From contig CAJULJ010000006.1 of the NCBI GenBank assembly GCA_910587395.1, forward strand, positions 1 to 64,000: DNA of 64,000 nucleotides, given 5' to 3'. Position 1 is the stretch's first letter, and every line of letters starts with the position of its first letter. The notes beneath the pieces were generated by a model. The model did not search any database and was not told where the DNA came from. It saw nothing but the letters and a program-made list of their open reading frames with translations. A program made the position numbers and the translations under genes. Positions 49,166 to 57,951 of the stretch are shown here, piece after piece. Origin of the DNA: an uncultured Oscillospiraceae bacterium. GTDB taxonomy: Bacteria; Bacillota; Clostridia; Oscillospirales; Oscillospiraceae.

Positions 49166-50929
49166 TCAACTTCTTTCCATCAACAAGTCTCTGACCAGGC
49201 CTTCCAGCGCTCGATCAATCCTTTGAAAATCAATCTCGTCAAACGCGGTTCCCTTGTCATAGTAATACCTTGCGGCCTGGGCGCGCAGGCTGGCCGTCAG
49301 ATTTTCCTCCGCCGTGTGCCACTTCCGAATTTTCTTGCAGTCCAGCCAGTAGAAGAACACCTCATCCATCTCTCGGATGACCTGCGGAAGATTCTCAAAC
49401 TTTTCTTTTTCATGCTCCAACAATTGCAGGCAATCCTTATAATAAACTGTACATATATCTATCCAACGATACATTTTGCTGAGCAGCTCGCCTTCCTGGG
49501 CATAATAAGCGCTCGTGCTGGACAAGAATCTGCGTACGCTGTACAAAAACATTTTCTTCAGCTCATCGCCGCATAAAGCAGCCGACGTCAACTCCATGAT
49601 GCCGTGCGTTTCTTTTGTTCTGTCCTCAGGTAAGTAACAGACCATTAGCCCGTCGTCTCTTTTACACCCATTATTGTTTACGCTGTTTGAACCTCCGCCC
49701 GTACTTTCGGGCTCGCCATAATTCCACGCCTGGATTTCGCTGGTCGCAACATCAAATTTGCCCGCCAGGAGGAAGCAGAATATACATAATTGATATTGCA
49801 GCATGTAGTTGTCGCGGAATTGTTCTATTTGGTTGAAAATATCCGCCGCCCTCAGCAAATCCATATTGAGGCAGTCGCCGGAATAATACGCCGTGCGCTG
49901 CAGCGACCACTCCAGCGCGGCCGCCGCCCCCGCCTTGAACCATTCCGGACGCTGCCGGTTTATGCCGTACGCCGCCGATGTCGCGTCAAAGCAACAGGCG
50001 CCTATGTTTGGGGACGCCTTCAAATAATCAAGCACTTGATCCAGATTTTCCACAGCCAGCGAATCTTCATCGCTGAGGACAAAGGCAAAACGTCCCCGGG
50101 CCCGTTTCAAGCAGTTGCCGAACACCACTCTGGGTCCTTCATTGATTTCATATTCATAGTAGCGCAGGCGGGAATCCCTCATGCTCTTTATTTCCCGATA
50201 GCTCTCCACTCCCCGCGTGGAACCGTTGTTGCAAAGGACCACTTCTATTTCGGAGTCATATTGGGCGGTCAGCGCGTGCCGCACCGCCTCCAGCGCCCGG
50301 GCGCCTCTATCATAGGAAGGGATGCAGATAGACAAAAACACATCGTCAGACGGTATGCCGCTTTGAATTCTGATTTCATGAATTTTGTTCAGCAGCTTCT
50401 CGTAGCCGTCCGGCTCCGGCGCGCACACCTTTTTGGGCAGATAAATATTCGGATTGTCCAAAAAATACCGATGCATCTCCTCAGTCTCAGAAAAAATCCT
50501 TGTGTTTGGAGGAAGCATGCGGGAAAACTCCTCCAGCTTGCAAAACGAGGAAAATCTTTTCTTTTCCCTGTTCAGCACGATATAAACTTGCGCCCAGCTT
50601 TTCTCCCAGATAACGGGCATAAACTCCCGGGGATCCCACTGATCCGCAATCAGAAGGCTTGCGAAGCTTTCTTTTCCCTTATCCCGCTCATCATGCGATG
50701 CCGCGGCAAATATTCCCCGAGCGCACTTGTCCTCTCGATCTATCACAAGGTATTCCCCGTCCGCGAGTGGAACAAAATCAAGAACGCATTCCTCATACCC
50801 CGCGGCGTCCCACGAGGCGCTGTTTACCGTATAGCTTTGTTTGAAGCGCGCCTCGTTGGGCTGTACGTACCGTTCGCAGATTTCGTCCGTTCCCCGGCAC
50901 AGGCTTTCCAGCGTATCCAAATGATTCAT
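49166..50929 (-). CDS. Family 2 glycosyltransferase with extra N- and C-terminal regions
   Basis: A 587-residue protein. The central part (about 195-310) is a GT-A domain: FLSICIPSYDRGARALEAV, IEVVLCNNGSTRG and the metal-binding FVLSDEDSL. The 190-residue N-terminal region and the 250-residue C-terminal helical region are unfamiliar. It probably transfers one of the sugars made by the flanking CDP-sugar or pseudaminic genes. AAAGGA precedes the ATG. The 115 bases between it and pseG hold only a weak GAGCC/GGCTC hairpin. Confidence 0.8.
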   Translation of the reverse strand: MNHLDTLESLCRGTDEICERYVQPNEARFKQSYTVNSASWDAAGYEECVLDFVPLADGEYLVIDREDKCARGIFAAASHDERDKGKESFASLLIADQWDPREFMPVIWEKSWAQVYIVLNREKKRFSSFCKLEEFSRMLPPNTRIFSETEEMHRYFLDNPNIYLPKKVCAPEPDGYEKLLNKIHEIRIQSGIPSDDVFLSICIPSYDRGARALEAVRHALTAQYDSEIEVVLCNNGSTRGVESYREIKSMRDSRLRYYEYEINEGPRVVFGNCLKRARGRFAFVLSDEDSLAVENLDQVLDYLKASPNIGACCFDATSAAYGINRQRPEWFKAGAAAALEWSLQRTAYYSGDCLNMDLLRAADIFNQIEQFRDNYMLQYQLCIFCFLLAGKFDVATSEIQAWNYGEPESTGGGSNSVNNNGCKRDDGLMVCYLPEDRTKETHGIMELTSAALCGDELKKMFLYSVRRFLSSTSAYYAQEGELLSKMYRWIDICTVYYKDCLQLLEHEKEKFENLPQVIREMDEVFFYWLDCKKIRKWHTAEENLTASLRAQAARYYYDKGTAFDEIDFQRIDRALEGLVRDLLMERS

Positions 50930-51044
50930 TTCCGTGTTCCTTTCATCCTCAAATTAAGCAGCAGGTTTGCAAAACCTCTGATACGGCACGTCTGACAAAT
51001 GAGCCGGCTTTTCTCAGGCTCGCCTCTCCTTGTTCATTTCAGGA

Positions 51045-52061
51045 TCAGAACACAAGCTCTTGATGAATCGCTTTCGCAAGGCGGATTGCCCCCTTTCCGT
51101 CCACCAGCGCCTGCATCCGTTCCGCCATGCGCTGGCGGAGGGACTGGTTTTGTATCAGCGTTCCCATCTGCTCAAAAATGCGCGCAGGCAGCTGGTGATT
51201 ATTCCGGATATCTCCCGCATTCAGCATGAGCCCCGCTTCTTCAAAGGACGCCGCGTTCATAATCTGATTGTCTGCCAAAACATATGTCACCGTGGGAACC
51301 CCACAGGCACACAGCTCAAACAGCGTCGTCCCCGCGGCAGAGATTGCCGCGTCGCATCGCAACATCAGGGACCGCATATCCGATACCTTTCGATGTAGTA
51401 CAATATGAGTACACCCAGCAGATAAACGTTCAATTTCATCTGTGTCCTGATTCATGACCCCGAGCACCACATGGTATGTGACGCCATCTCCCGACCGCTC
51501 CCGCAGATGCCGGACACATCCCAAGGCCACGTGTTCGGAGTCCGCTCCGCCAGTAGACAAAAGAATATCCTTCACTTGCTCCTTTGCCTGCCGCCGCGGG
51601 ACATCCCGGAACTCTTTTCTCAGCAAAGCATACTCCGCCCCCAGCAGGTATTGTTTGTTTTGAGGATAGGCAAACATGCTCCCATTGAGCATATAATTGA
51701 TAACCAAATTCACCGGATAATCGAAGGAATTCAAGTCGTCAATATATACTAATGGCGCCTCATTCCTGATCGCCTCCATGTAATCCCAGGTCACATAATA
51801 GCTGTCCAACAGAACACAGCGAGGATGAATATCTTGCAAAACAGGGAGCAATTCAGGCAGTTCATCCTCCATGTGGTCATATTCTGTATGGAGGACAATA
51901 CACTCATACCCTCTTTCCCGAATCACGTCTTGTAAATAATCATCTGCCGTTATGAAAGCAACATCCTGTCCAATTTCCAAAAAACCGTCCGCCAGTGAGA
52001 GGCAGCGCATAATATGCCCAGCACCCACTTGGGGATTACCGTCTGCGCGAAAAAAAATCAT
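51045..52061 (-). CDS. pseG: UDP-2,4-diacetamido-2,4,6-trideoxy-beta-L-altropyranose hydrolase
   Basis: A 338-residue GT-B-fold hydrolase of the pseudaminic acid pathway. FFRADGNPQVGAGHIMRCLS is the diagnostic PseG start; LLDSYYVTWDYME, ILLSTGGADSEHVALG and DAAISAAGTTLFELCACGVP follow. It cleaves UDP to release the sugar used by PseI. No GNAT domain (PseH) is fused, unlike in some relatives. The ATG is followed by a run of eight T bases and overlaps the end of the truncated acyltransferase frame by 26 bases. Confidence 0.92.
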   Translation of the reverse strand: MIFFRADGNPQVGAGHIMRCLSLADGFLEIGQDVAFITADDYLQDVIRERGYECIVLHTEYDHMEDELPELLPVLQDIHPRCVLLDSYYVTWDYMEAIRNEAPLVYIDDLNSFDYPVNLVINYMLNGSMFAYPQNKQYLLGAEYALLRKEFRDVPRRQAKEQVKDILLSTGGADSEHVALGCVRHLRERSGDGVTYHVVLGVMNQDTDEIERLSAGCTHIVLHRKVSDMRSLMLRCDAAISAAGTTLFELCACGVPTVTYVLADNQIMNAASFEEAGLMLNAGDIRNNHQLPARIFEQMGTLIQNQSLRQRMAERMQALVDGKGAIRLAKAIHQELVF

Positions 52062-52242
52062 GGTCCGTCACGGCCAAGACGACCTTGCCGCTGATCGTCG
52101 TAAAGTCGTCAATCCTGACGTTACTGCCGACCTCCAGTTCTTCCGGCCTATAGATGATTGCATGACGGCTGATTTTCACATTGGAACCGTATTTCTTTAA
52201 CCCCATCGACTTCAGTTCCTTTTCATTGTAATAGGTCTCCAC
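52036..52242 (-). pseudogene. Truncated hexapeptide acyltransferase between pseI and pseG
   Basis: GTG 52242 with an excellent GGAGGG site starts a 68-codon frame. Residues 3-54 (TYYNEKELKSMGLKKYGSN, VKISRHAIIYRPEELEVGSN, VRIDDFTTISGK) are the clear N-terminus of a galactoside O-acetyltransferase-type beta-helix enzyme, normally about 190-220 residues. After ISGK the frame turns into VVLAVTDHDFFSRRR and stops inside pseG, so about 70 percent of the protein has been lost by deletion. A product would have too few coils to be active. Since no PseH is seen in the window, this may have been the enzyme acylating the pseudaminic precursor. Confidence 0.75.
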
Positions 52243-52261
52243 CTTCCGCCCTCCTTTTTCC

Positions 52262-53296
52262 TCACAGACCGGCCATATCCTCCGTGACCGGTTCTCCCCG
52301 CCGGATATCTTTCTCTGCCCCGCGTCCCAAAATCTCGGAATAGTATTTGGGCGCCAAGCCCTGCCCCGGCCGGATGCTGCGCATGTTTTCCGTCGTAAAC
52401 GCTTCCCCTTTTTTGATGTCCCGGACCGCAAAGAGGCTCCGCCGGAATATCACATTCCCCTCGCCCGGCTGCGGCCCGTACTTTATCTGGCCGCGAATCT
52501 GCTCCGCCGCCCGGATGTCCCGCACCATTTGGGCAAATTCGGGCATCTCCATGCTGAACTCGCTGTCCGGATTTTTGATTGCCCGGGACAGGCACACGTG
52601 CTTCTCCACCACGCAGGCCCCCAGACTGACGCCAACCACCGCCGCCAGACTGCCCATGCTGTGATCGGACAAGCCCACCGGCACCTGAAAGCGCCGAATC
52701 ATATCGGGGATATTGCTCAGGTGCATATCCTCCCATCTGGCCGGATATTCGCTGCAGCATTTCAGCAGCGCCACACGGTCGTTCCCCACCCGGCGGCACG
52801 CGTCCAGGGCGTCCTGGATTTCCTCCACACTCCCCATGCCGCAGCTCAGGATCATGGGCTTCCCTTTGGACGCCGCATACTCGATCAGCGGGATGTCCAC
52901 CAGCTCAAAGCTGGCGATCTTATACGCCTCGCAACCGATCCCCTCCAGAAAATCCACGGCGGTAGGGTCAAAGGGCGTGGACAGGAAATCCACCCCGCAG
53001 GCCTCGCACTCCCGTTTGATGCGCTCCTGCCACTCCCAGGGCGTCCCCGCGTCCTTGTACAGGTCATACAGCTTGTATCCGTCCCACAAACCACCGTGGA
53101 TCTGAAAATACTCGTTGTCACAGTCGATGGTGATGGTGTCGGCGGTATAGGTCTGAATTTTTACGCAGTCCGCCCCCGCCCGCGCAGCCTGCCGCACAAT
53201 TTCCAGCGCGTTTTCCAGCTTTCCCGCGTGGTTGGCGCTCATCTCCGCGATGATGTAGGTCCGCCTGTTCGCAATTTTTTCCCACAGATGAAACAT
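52262..53296 (-). CDS. pseI: Pseudaminic acid synthase (NeuB family)
   Basis: A 344-residue enzyme that condenses phosphoenolpyruvate with the PseG product. YIIAEMSANHAGKLENALEI, GADCVKIQTYTADT, FLSTPFDPTAVDFL, YKIASFELVDIPL, VGLSDHSMG and VVEKHVCLSR mark the TIM barrel; the C-terminal 70 residues (SLFAVRDIKKGEAFTTENM) are the antifreeze-like SAF domain. Context (PseB, C, F, G) separates it from sialic or legionaminic synthases. ATG 53296 has AGGAG upstream. Confidence 0.92.
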   Translation of the reverse strand: MFHLWEKIANRRTYIIAEMSANHAGKLENALEIVRQAARAGADCVKIQTYTADTITIDCDNEYFQIHGGLWDGYKLYDLYKDAGTPWEWQERIKRECEACGVDFLSTPFDPTAVDFLEGIGCEAYKIASFELVDIPLIEYAASKGKPMILSCGMGSVEEIQDALDACRRVGNDRVALLKCCSEYPARWEDMHLSNIPDMIRRFQVPVGLSDHSMGSLAAVVGVSLGACVVEKHVCLSRAIKNPDSEFSMEMPEFAQMVRDIRAAEQIRGQIKYGPQPGEGNVIFRRSLFAVRDIKKGEAFTTENMRSIRPGQGLAPKYYSEILGRGAEKDIRRGEPVTEDMAGL

Positions 53297-53310
53297 CGCC
53301 TGATCTCCTG

Positions 53311-54504
53311 TCACTTCCGGTAGTATTCCAGCGCTTTCTTCACCGCGCGGATCACATCCTCCTGGTCCTGATCCGTCATGCCATAAAAGAGCGGCAGCGT
53401 CATGCTGCTCTCGTAATACGCCTCCGCGTTGGGGCACAGTCCCTTCTGATACCCCAGGGACTGATAATACGGAAACCAATAGACCGGGATATAATGGACG
53501 TTCACACCGATGTTCTCCGCCTGCATGGCGTCATAAAACTCCCGCCTGCCGCAGGAAAGGCGGTCAAAATCCAAACGAAGAATATACAGATGGCGAACCG
53601 TGCCGGCGCCCTCGTATTCCTTCTGGAGCTGAACCTCCGGTAGCTCCCTCAACATCTCGTCATACCGCCGCACCAGCTCCCTGCGCCGGGCGGCAAAGCG
53701 GTCCAGCTTGTCCAGCTGGCTCAGCGCCAGCGCGCACTGGATATCCGTCAAGCGGTAGTTATATCCCAGCATCTGCTGCTCATAGTACCAGTTGGAATTC
53801 CCTCGCTCCTGTAACAAGCCCGGATCGCGGGTGATGCCGTGCCGGGCAAGCATCGAAACCCGCCGGGCCAGCTCCGGGTCACGGCTCATGACCGCGCCGC
53901 CCTCGCCCGCCGTGATGGTCTTGACCGGATGGAAGCTGAAGGTGGTCAGGTCCGCGATGCTCCCCACCGCCCCTCCCCGGTAGCTTGTCCCAATGGAATG
54001 AGCCGCGTCCTCAATCAGAAGCAAATGGTTCCTTTCGCAGATGGCGCGAAGCGCGTCATAATGGCAGGGCGCTCCGGTGAAATCCACCGCGATGACCGCC
54101 CTTGTCTTTTCCGTGACGTGCGCTTCCACAGATGCCGGGTCGATTTCATAGGTTTCCGGATCAATATCCGCAAACACCGGCCTCCCGCCGCAGTACAAAA
54201 CTGCGTTTGCCGTTGCCGCAAAGGTGATGGGGGTGGTAATCACCTCGTCCCCCGGCTGGATTCCAGCGGCCAGACACGCTATATGAAGGGCGGCGGTCCC
54301 ATTGGAGACAGCGGTGCAGTACGCGGCGCCGGTGAGCGCGCACAGCCTTCGTTCCAGCTCCTCCACCTTGGGGCCGCAGGTCAGAAAGTCGCTTTTCAAC
54401 GTATCGACAACGGCTTGAATATCCGCTTCATCTATGTATTGGTGCCCATAGCCAAGTTTCGTCTTGCGGACCGGTTTACCGCCATATAAGGCCAGGCTCT
54501 GCAT
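53311..54504 (-). CDS. pseC: UDP-4-amino-4,6-dideoxy-N-acetyl-beta-L-altrosamine transaminase
   Basis: A 397-residue PLP aminotransferase. YGHQYIDEADIQAVVDTLKS and FLTCGPKVEELERRLCAL at the start and VITTPITFAATANAVLYCGG are PseC-type. IEDAAHSIGTSYRGGAVGS and HPVKTITAGEGGAV provide the PLP pocket and Schiff-base lysine. It aminates C4 of the PseB product. ATG 54504 has GGGAGTGG upstream. Confidence 0.92.
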   Translation of the reverse strand: MQSLALYGGKPVRKTKLGYGHQYIDEADIQAVVDTLKSDFLTCGPKVEELERRLCALTGAAYCTAVSNGTAALHIACLAAGIQPGDEVITTPITFAATANAVLYCGGRPVFADIDPETYEIDPASVEAHVTEKTRAVIAVDFTGAPCHYDALRAICERNHLLLIEDAAHSIGTSYRGGAVGSIADLTTFSFHPVKTITAGEGGAVMSRDPELARRVSMLARHGITRDPGLLQERGNSNWYYEQQMLGYNYRLTDIQCALALSQLDKLDRFAARRRELVRRYDEMLRELPEVQLQKEYEGAGTVRHLYILRLDFDRLSCGRREFYDAMQAENIGVNVHYIPVYWFPYYQSLGYQKGLCPNAEAYYESSMTLPLFYGMTDQDQEDVIRAVKKALEYYRK

Positions 54505-54540
54505 AATACCACTCCCACATGGACCTGCCGTCAAAGATTT

Positions 54541-55554
54541 TTATATTAGGTCTTTCCGCCTCCAGTGCCCATTTGCATCTTTTTGCAGTATCTCCTGATT
54601 TGCAAATTTGTCGGCAGTCTGGTCAAATTCCTCTTCAGTGATCCCTATTGTCCTGCAAAAATCGCGCTTGGCCAGCGGATCGCAAATCCAGTCAGAATCC
54701 CGTATCATTTGTTCTGCCTGTTCCTTGGTCAGGGCTCCCTCTCTGACCAAGCGGCAGGCAATATCCGACACCCGTTGAAACCCAAATTTTATAAATTTAG
54801 CCCATAAATGTATGATATACCCTTTACTATCAATCTGAGAGTAGGAATCCGCGTTTCCTTGCCTTTGCCAATCATCAAGAAAATCATCCAAAGTTTTAAA
54901 GCCGATTTCCCTCGCTTGGGAAAGCGAATCGGAAATTGAGTAAGGCCAAATCGAGCCCATGAAAATTACTTTCAGCTTGTCATCACTGGCAGGATGAAAT
55001 ATCTCACATTCTTCGCTTTCGCCATACTCGAAAGCTGAGTTTTCACCCATAAATACAAGGGGAATCTCAAATGCTCTCGCAATTTCCATTGGCTTTGAGT
55101 AAAGCTGCTGCTCAATCCATTTTAATGGATGAAATTCTTCAAAAAAATCTTTTTTCGTTTCTTTAATAAAGGTTTTCGGCGCACAACGGAAATTAATCAA
55201 ATCGATATTATAGGTTTTGACTAAATTATCTAAATTATATTTTCCCGCTTCGGACTGGGTGAATTCATCACATACATGGACCAACAAAGGCTTTTTCACG
55301 CCATGCACTTCTATCAGCCGTTTGACTATTGTACAGGAATCCTTCCCACCAGAAACTCCCACCACGCATTCCCACGGTGCGTTTGGGTTTTTATGTTCTG
55401 CGATATACCTTGTAAGCCATTCTTGTCTTGATTTCCAGTCGATTTTGTCTTTATTATGACTATTTAGGCACGCCAAGCAGATTCCATTTTCATCCTTCAG
55501 ATTTGGCCGCGTCCCTAATATGAATCCACATTTTTTGCAGCGTCTGATCTCCAT
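54541..55554 (-). CDS. N-acetyl sugar amidotransferase, PseA/WbpG-like
   Basis: A 337-residue PP-loop protein. Two CxxC pairs (RCKKCGF and CLACLNSH) form a zinc site; VVGVSGGKDSCTIVKRL is the ATP-pyrophosphatase loop; LLVHVCDEFTQSEAG and FMGENSAFEYGE follow the N-acetyl sugar amidotransferase family. WbpG-type enzymes convert acetamido to acetamidino groups with ammonia from HisH/HisF-like partners; none is present here, as for PseA, which adds the acetamidino group of Pse5Ac7Am. It is coded within the pse genes, with slightly lower GC content than its neighbours. Confidence 0.82.
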   Translation of the reverse strand: MEIRRCKKCGFILGTRPNLKDENGICLACLNSHNKDKIDWKSRQEWLTRYIAEHKNPNAPWECVVGVSGGKDSCTIVKRLIEVHGVKKPLLVHVCDEFTQSEAGKYNLDNLVKTYNIDLINFRCAPKTFIKETKKDFFEEFHPLKWIEQQLYSKPMEIARAFEIPLVFMGENSAFEYGESEECEIFHPASDDKLKVIFMGSIWPYSISDSLSQAREIGFKTLDDFLDDWQRQGNADSYSQIDSKGYIIHLWAKFIKFGFQRVSDIACRLVREGALTKEQAEQMIRDSDWICDPLAKRDFCRTIGITEEEFDQTADKFANQEILQKDANGHWRRKDLI

Positions 55555-55572
55555 CGATGTTTTCCCCCAATA

Positions 55573-56289
55573 TTAAAGTCTTCCCAACTGTTTTAATAGG
55601 GTATATTTCTGCTCCGCAAGAACCCAGTCTGTCTCGTTATCGATATCCTGTGCCTCCAATTCTGATTGCAACATCGGAACCGTCTCTTTGCAAAACAATG
55701 TTTTTTCTTGAAGCAGTGCGTCCGTACGTACAAAATAAAACTGTCCACAATCATGATACAATAGTTCCAAATCCTGGGAACGCGCAGCTTCATTTTCCGG
55801 CCACATCATCCGCAATCGATCATCATGAATTGTCAACCCCCGGAGCGGCGGATAGGAAAACGGCACCACCGGAACCAGTGCATCCGCCCCGCTTTCTTCC
55901 AACAAAGCAAATGCCTTTTGCAACGTTTCCCCTGTAATAAAGGGCGCCGTAGGATAGATGCAGCAAATGTGGAAAAACTTCCGCTCTATCTGGCGATAAT
56001 TCTCAAGTACCTCAAGCAGAACATTTACCGTGGCAGCATGATCGCCGGACGTTTCCGCACTCCTAAAAAACGGGACCGAAGCACCATATCGTTCCGCAAT
56101 TAATGCGATCTCCTCGTCATCGGTGGAAACCATCACTTCATCGAATATCCCGCTGTTCCTTGCTGCTTCAATGGAATAGGCCATAATCGGTTTTCCATGA
56201 AATGCTTTGATATTTTTGCGGGGAATCCGTTTGCTCCCGCTGCGTGCGGGAATTACAGCCAGTCTCAGTGCTTCTCCATCAGAAACCAT
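55573..56289 (-). CDS. pseF: Pseudaminic acid cytidylyltransferase
   Basis: A 238-residue CMP-sugar synthetase: VIPARSGSKRIPRKNIKAFH is the CTP loop, FDEVMVSTDDEEIALIAERY and FHICCIYPTAPFITGETLQ are conserved, and LLYHDCGQFYFVRTDALL is characteristic of PseF. It activates pseudaminic acid as CMP-Pse. Its first 25 bases overlap the end of the methylase gene; GGAGATG lies before the ATG. Confidence 0.92.
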   Translation of the reverse strand: MVSDGEALRLAVIPARSGSKRIPRKNIKAFHGKPIMAYSIEAARNSGIFDEVMVSTDDEEIALIAERYGASVPFFRSAETSGDHAATVNVLLEVLENYRQIERKFFHICCIYPTAPFITGETLQKAFALLEESGADALVPVVPFSYPPLRGLTIHDDRLRMMWPENEAARSQDLELLYHDCGQFYFVRTDALLQEKTLFCKETVPMLQSELEAQDIDNETDWVLAEQKYTLLKQLGRL

Positions 56290-56897
56290 GTTAAATCATC
56301 TCCAGGGAAATACGAGTCACGGTGGTAGACAAAACCGTAATCGATCAGTACCAAATCCGGAAATTTATCCAGCAATTCTCCCGCAAAATCCCGTTTGAAC
56401 AGTACGGACTTATTTCCTCGGTACTCGACCTCCACAGGCGATGGATTATAATATTCACAAACCATAATATAATGTTTGCTGGATTGATAAAGGGTATCGT
56501 AAGCCTTCGCCAAAAGCTCTGGGCCCTGATGAATCAGCACGCCTTTTGTAAACACAAAGTCATACTGACGCAAGCGGTCGCCCTCATAGCAAAACGGCGC
56601 GTCATAGATAGAGCTGTGAATTGCATTTACATATGGCAAGGAAGCCAATTTTTCCGCCGCTTTTTGATTGATCTCCACTCCTGTCAGCATCGCCTGAGGC
56701 AAAAGCTGATGAAGTGCAACCAGATTGAGTCCGATATTCGCCCCGAGTTCGCACACCGAGTTTATTTGATGCGTCCGCTGCAATATCCTGGAAAACAAGG
56801 CGATATTAGATGCCACCAGTGCCGGACCATCGTTTCGCTCCACATAGCGATCACCGAATTCGCCCGCCCAAAATTTTTCCTGCAAACTATCCAGCAT
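56265..56897 (-). CDS. Pseudaminic acid biosynthesis-associated methylase
   Basis: A 210-residue class I methyltransferase. The start, QEKFWAGEFGDRYVERNDGP, is the signature of the methylase family repeatedly found next to pse genes. VCELGANIGLNLVAL is the SAM loop, followed by LTGVEINQKAAEKLA and FVFTKGVLIHQGPE. It probably methylates a pseudaminic derivative, though the exact position is not established. It lies between pseB and pseF, overlapping pseF. Confidence 0.87.
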   Translation of the reverse strand: MLDSLQEKFWAGEFGDRYVERNDGPALVASNIALFSRILQRTHQINSVCELGANIGLNLVALHQLLPQAMLTGVEINQKAAEKLASLPYVNAIHSSIYDAPFCYEGDRLRQYDFVFTKGVLIHQGPELLAKAYDTLYQSSKHYIMVCEYYNPSPVEVEYRGNKSVLFKRDFAGELLDKFPDLVLIDYGFVYHRDSYFPGDDLTWFLMEKH

Positions 56898-56941
56898 TCT
56901 ATCCCTCTCCTAAACTATAGTTGATTCGCGTATATGCTCCG

Positions 56942-57934
56942 TCAGTGTTCTATTACACTTTTCAGCAATGTTTCGATATCCGATACAGACAGCCACTGAT
57001 TATTTGTGCCTGAGGAGTATTCAAAGCCACGCTGAACCGGCCTTCCGCCGGGCACAATTCTCCGCTCGTCCCACCACGCCATGTGTGGATAGACAATGAA
57101 ATGTTTGTCGTATTCATACGTATGAAGCGAGTCTTCCTTTGTCACCATCACCTCATGGAGCTTTTCGCCCTCCCGGATGCCGACTTCCTTCAGGGTGCAG
57201 GCGGGCAGGATCGCCTTGGCCAAATCGGTGATTTTGAAGGAGGGAATTTTCGCTATAAAAGTTTCCCCTCCCTTAGATTCTCCTAAAGCCTTTATGACCA
57301 ACTCCACGCCTTGCTCCAGGCTGATCCAGAAACGCGTCATCTCAAAATCTGTAATGGGCAGCTCAGTCTCTCCGGCCTCCACCAGGCTGCGGAAGAAGGG
57401 GATGACGGACCCGCGGCTTCCCGCCACGTTTCCATAGCGCACAATGGAGAAACGGGTATCGTTAAAGCCCGCGTACGCGTTGCCGGCAATGAACAGCTTG
57501 TCTGACACCAGCTTTGTCCCGCCGTACAGGTTGATCGGATTGACTGCTTTGTCTGTAGACAGCGCCACTACCCGCTTGACGCCCATATCCAAGGCGGCTT
57601 CGATGACATTCATCGCGCCGCTGATATTGGTTTTGATGGCCTCATTGGGGTTGTACTCGCAGGCCGGGACCTGCTTCATCGCCGCGGCGTGAATCACGTA
57701 GTCCACGCCGTCAAACGCGCGGCGCAACCGCGCCTGATCCCGAACATCGCCAATAAAATAGCGCATCACGGAATCATGCCGCATCAGCCTGTTGCGCATG
57801 TTGAACTGCTTGAATTCGTCACGTGAATAAATGATGATCTTCCTGGGCTTATAATGCCGCAATACATAATCGGTAAAATGGTTCCCAAAGGAGCCGGTCC
57901 CGCCCGTGATCAAAATCGCTTTATTATTTAACAC
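56942..57934 (-). CDS. pseB: UDP-N-acetylglucosamine 4,6-dehydratase (inverting)
   Basis: A 330-residue short-chain dehydrogenase. AILITGGTGSFGNHFTDYVL is the NAD loop typical of PseB; IIYSRDEFKQFNMRNRL, VIHAAAMKQVPACEYNPNEA and VALSTDKAVNPINLYGGTK follow closely. It is the first enzyme of pseudaminic acid synthesis, giving UDP-4-keto-6-deoxy-AltNAc. The start codon is GTG (57934) with AGGAG upstream. Confidence 0.94.
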   Translation of the reverse strand: MLNNKAILITGGTGSFGNHFTDYVLRHYKPRKIIIYSRDEFKQFNMRNRLMRHDSVMRYFIGDVRDQARLRRAFDGVDYVIHAAAMKQVPACEYNPNEAIKTNISGAMNVIEAALDMGVKRVVALSTDKAVNPINLYGGTKLVSDKLFIAGNAYAGFNDTRFSIVRYGNVAGSRGSVIPFFRSLVEAGETELPITDFEMTRFWISLEQGVELVIKALGESKGGETFIAKIPSFKITDLAKAILPACTLKEVGIREGEKLHEVMVTKEDSLHTYEYDKHFIVYPHMAWWDERRIVPGGRPVQRGFEYSSGTNNQWLSVSDIETLLKSVIEH

Positions 57935-57951
57935 TGTGGCTATCTCCTAAC

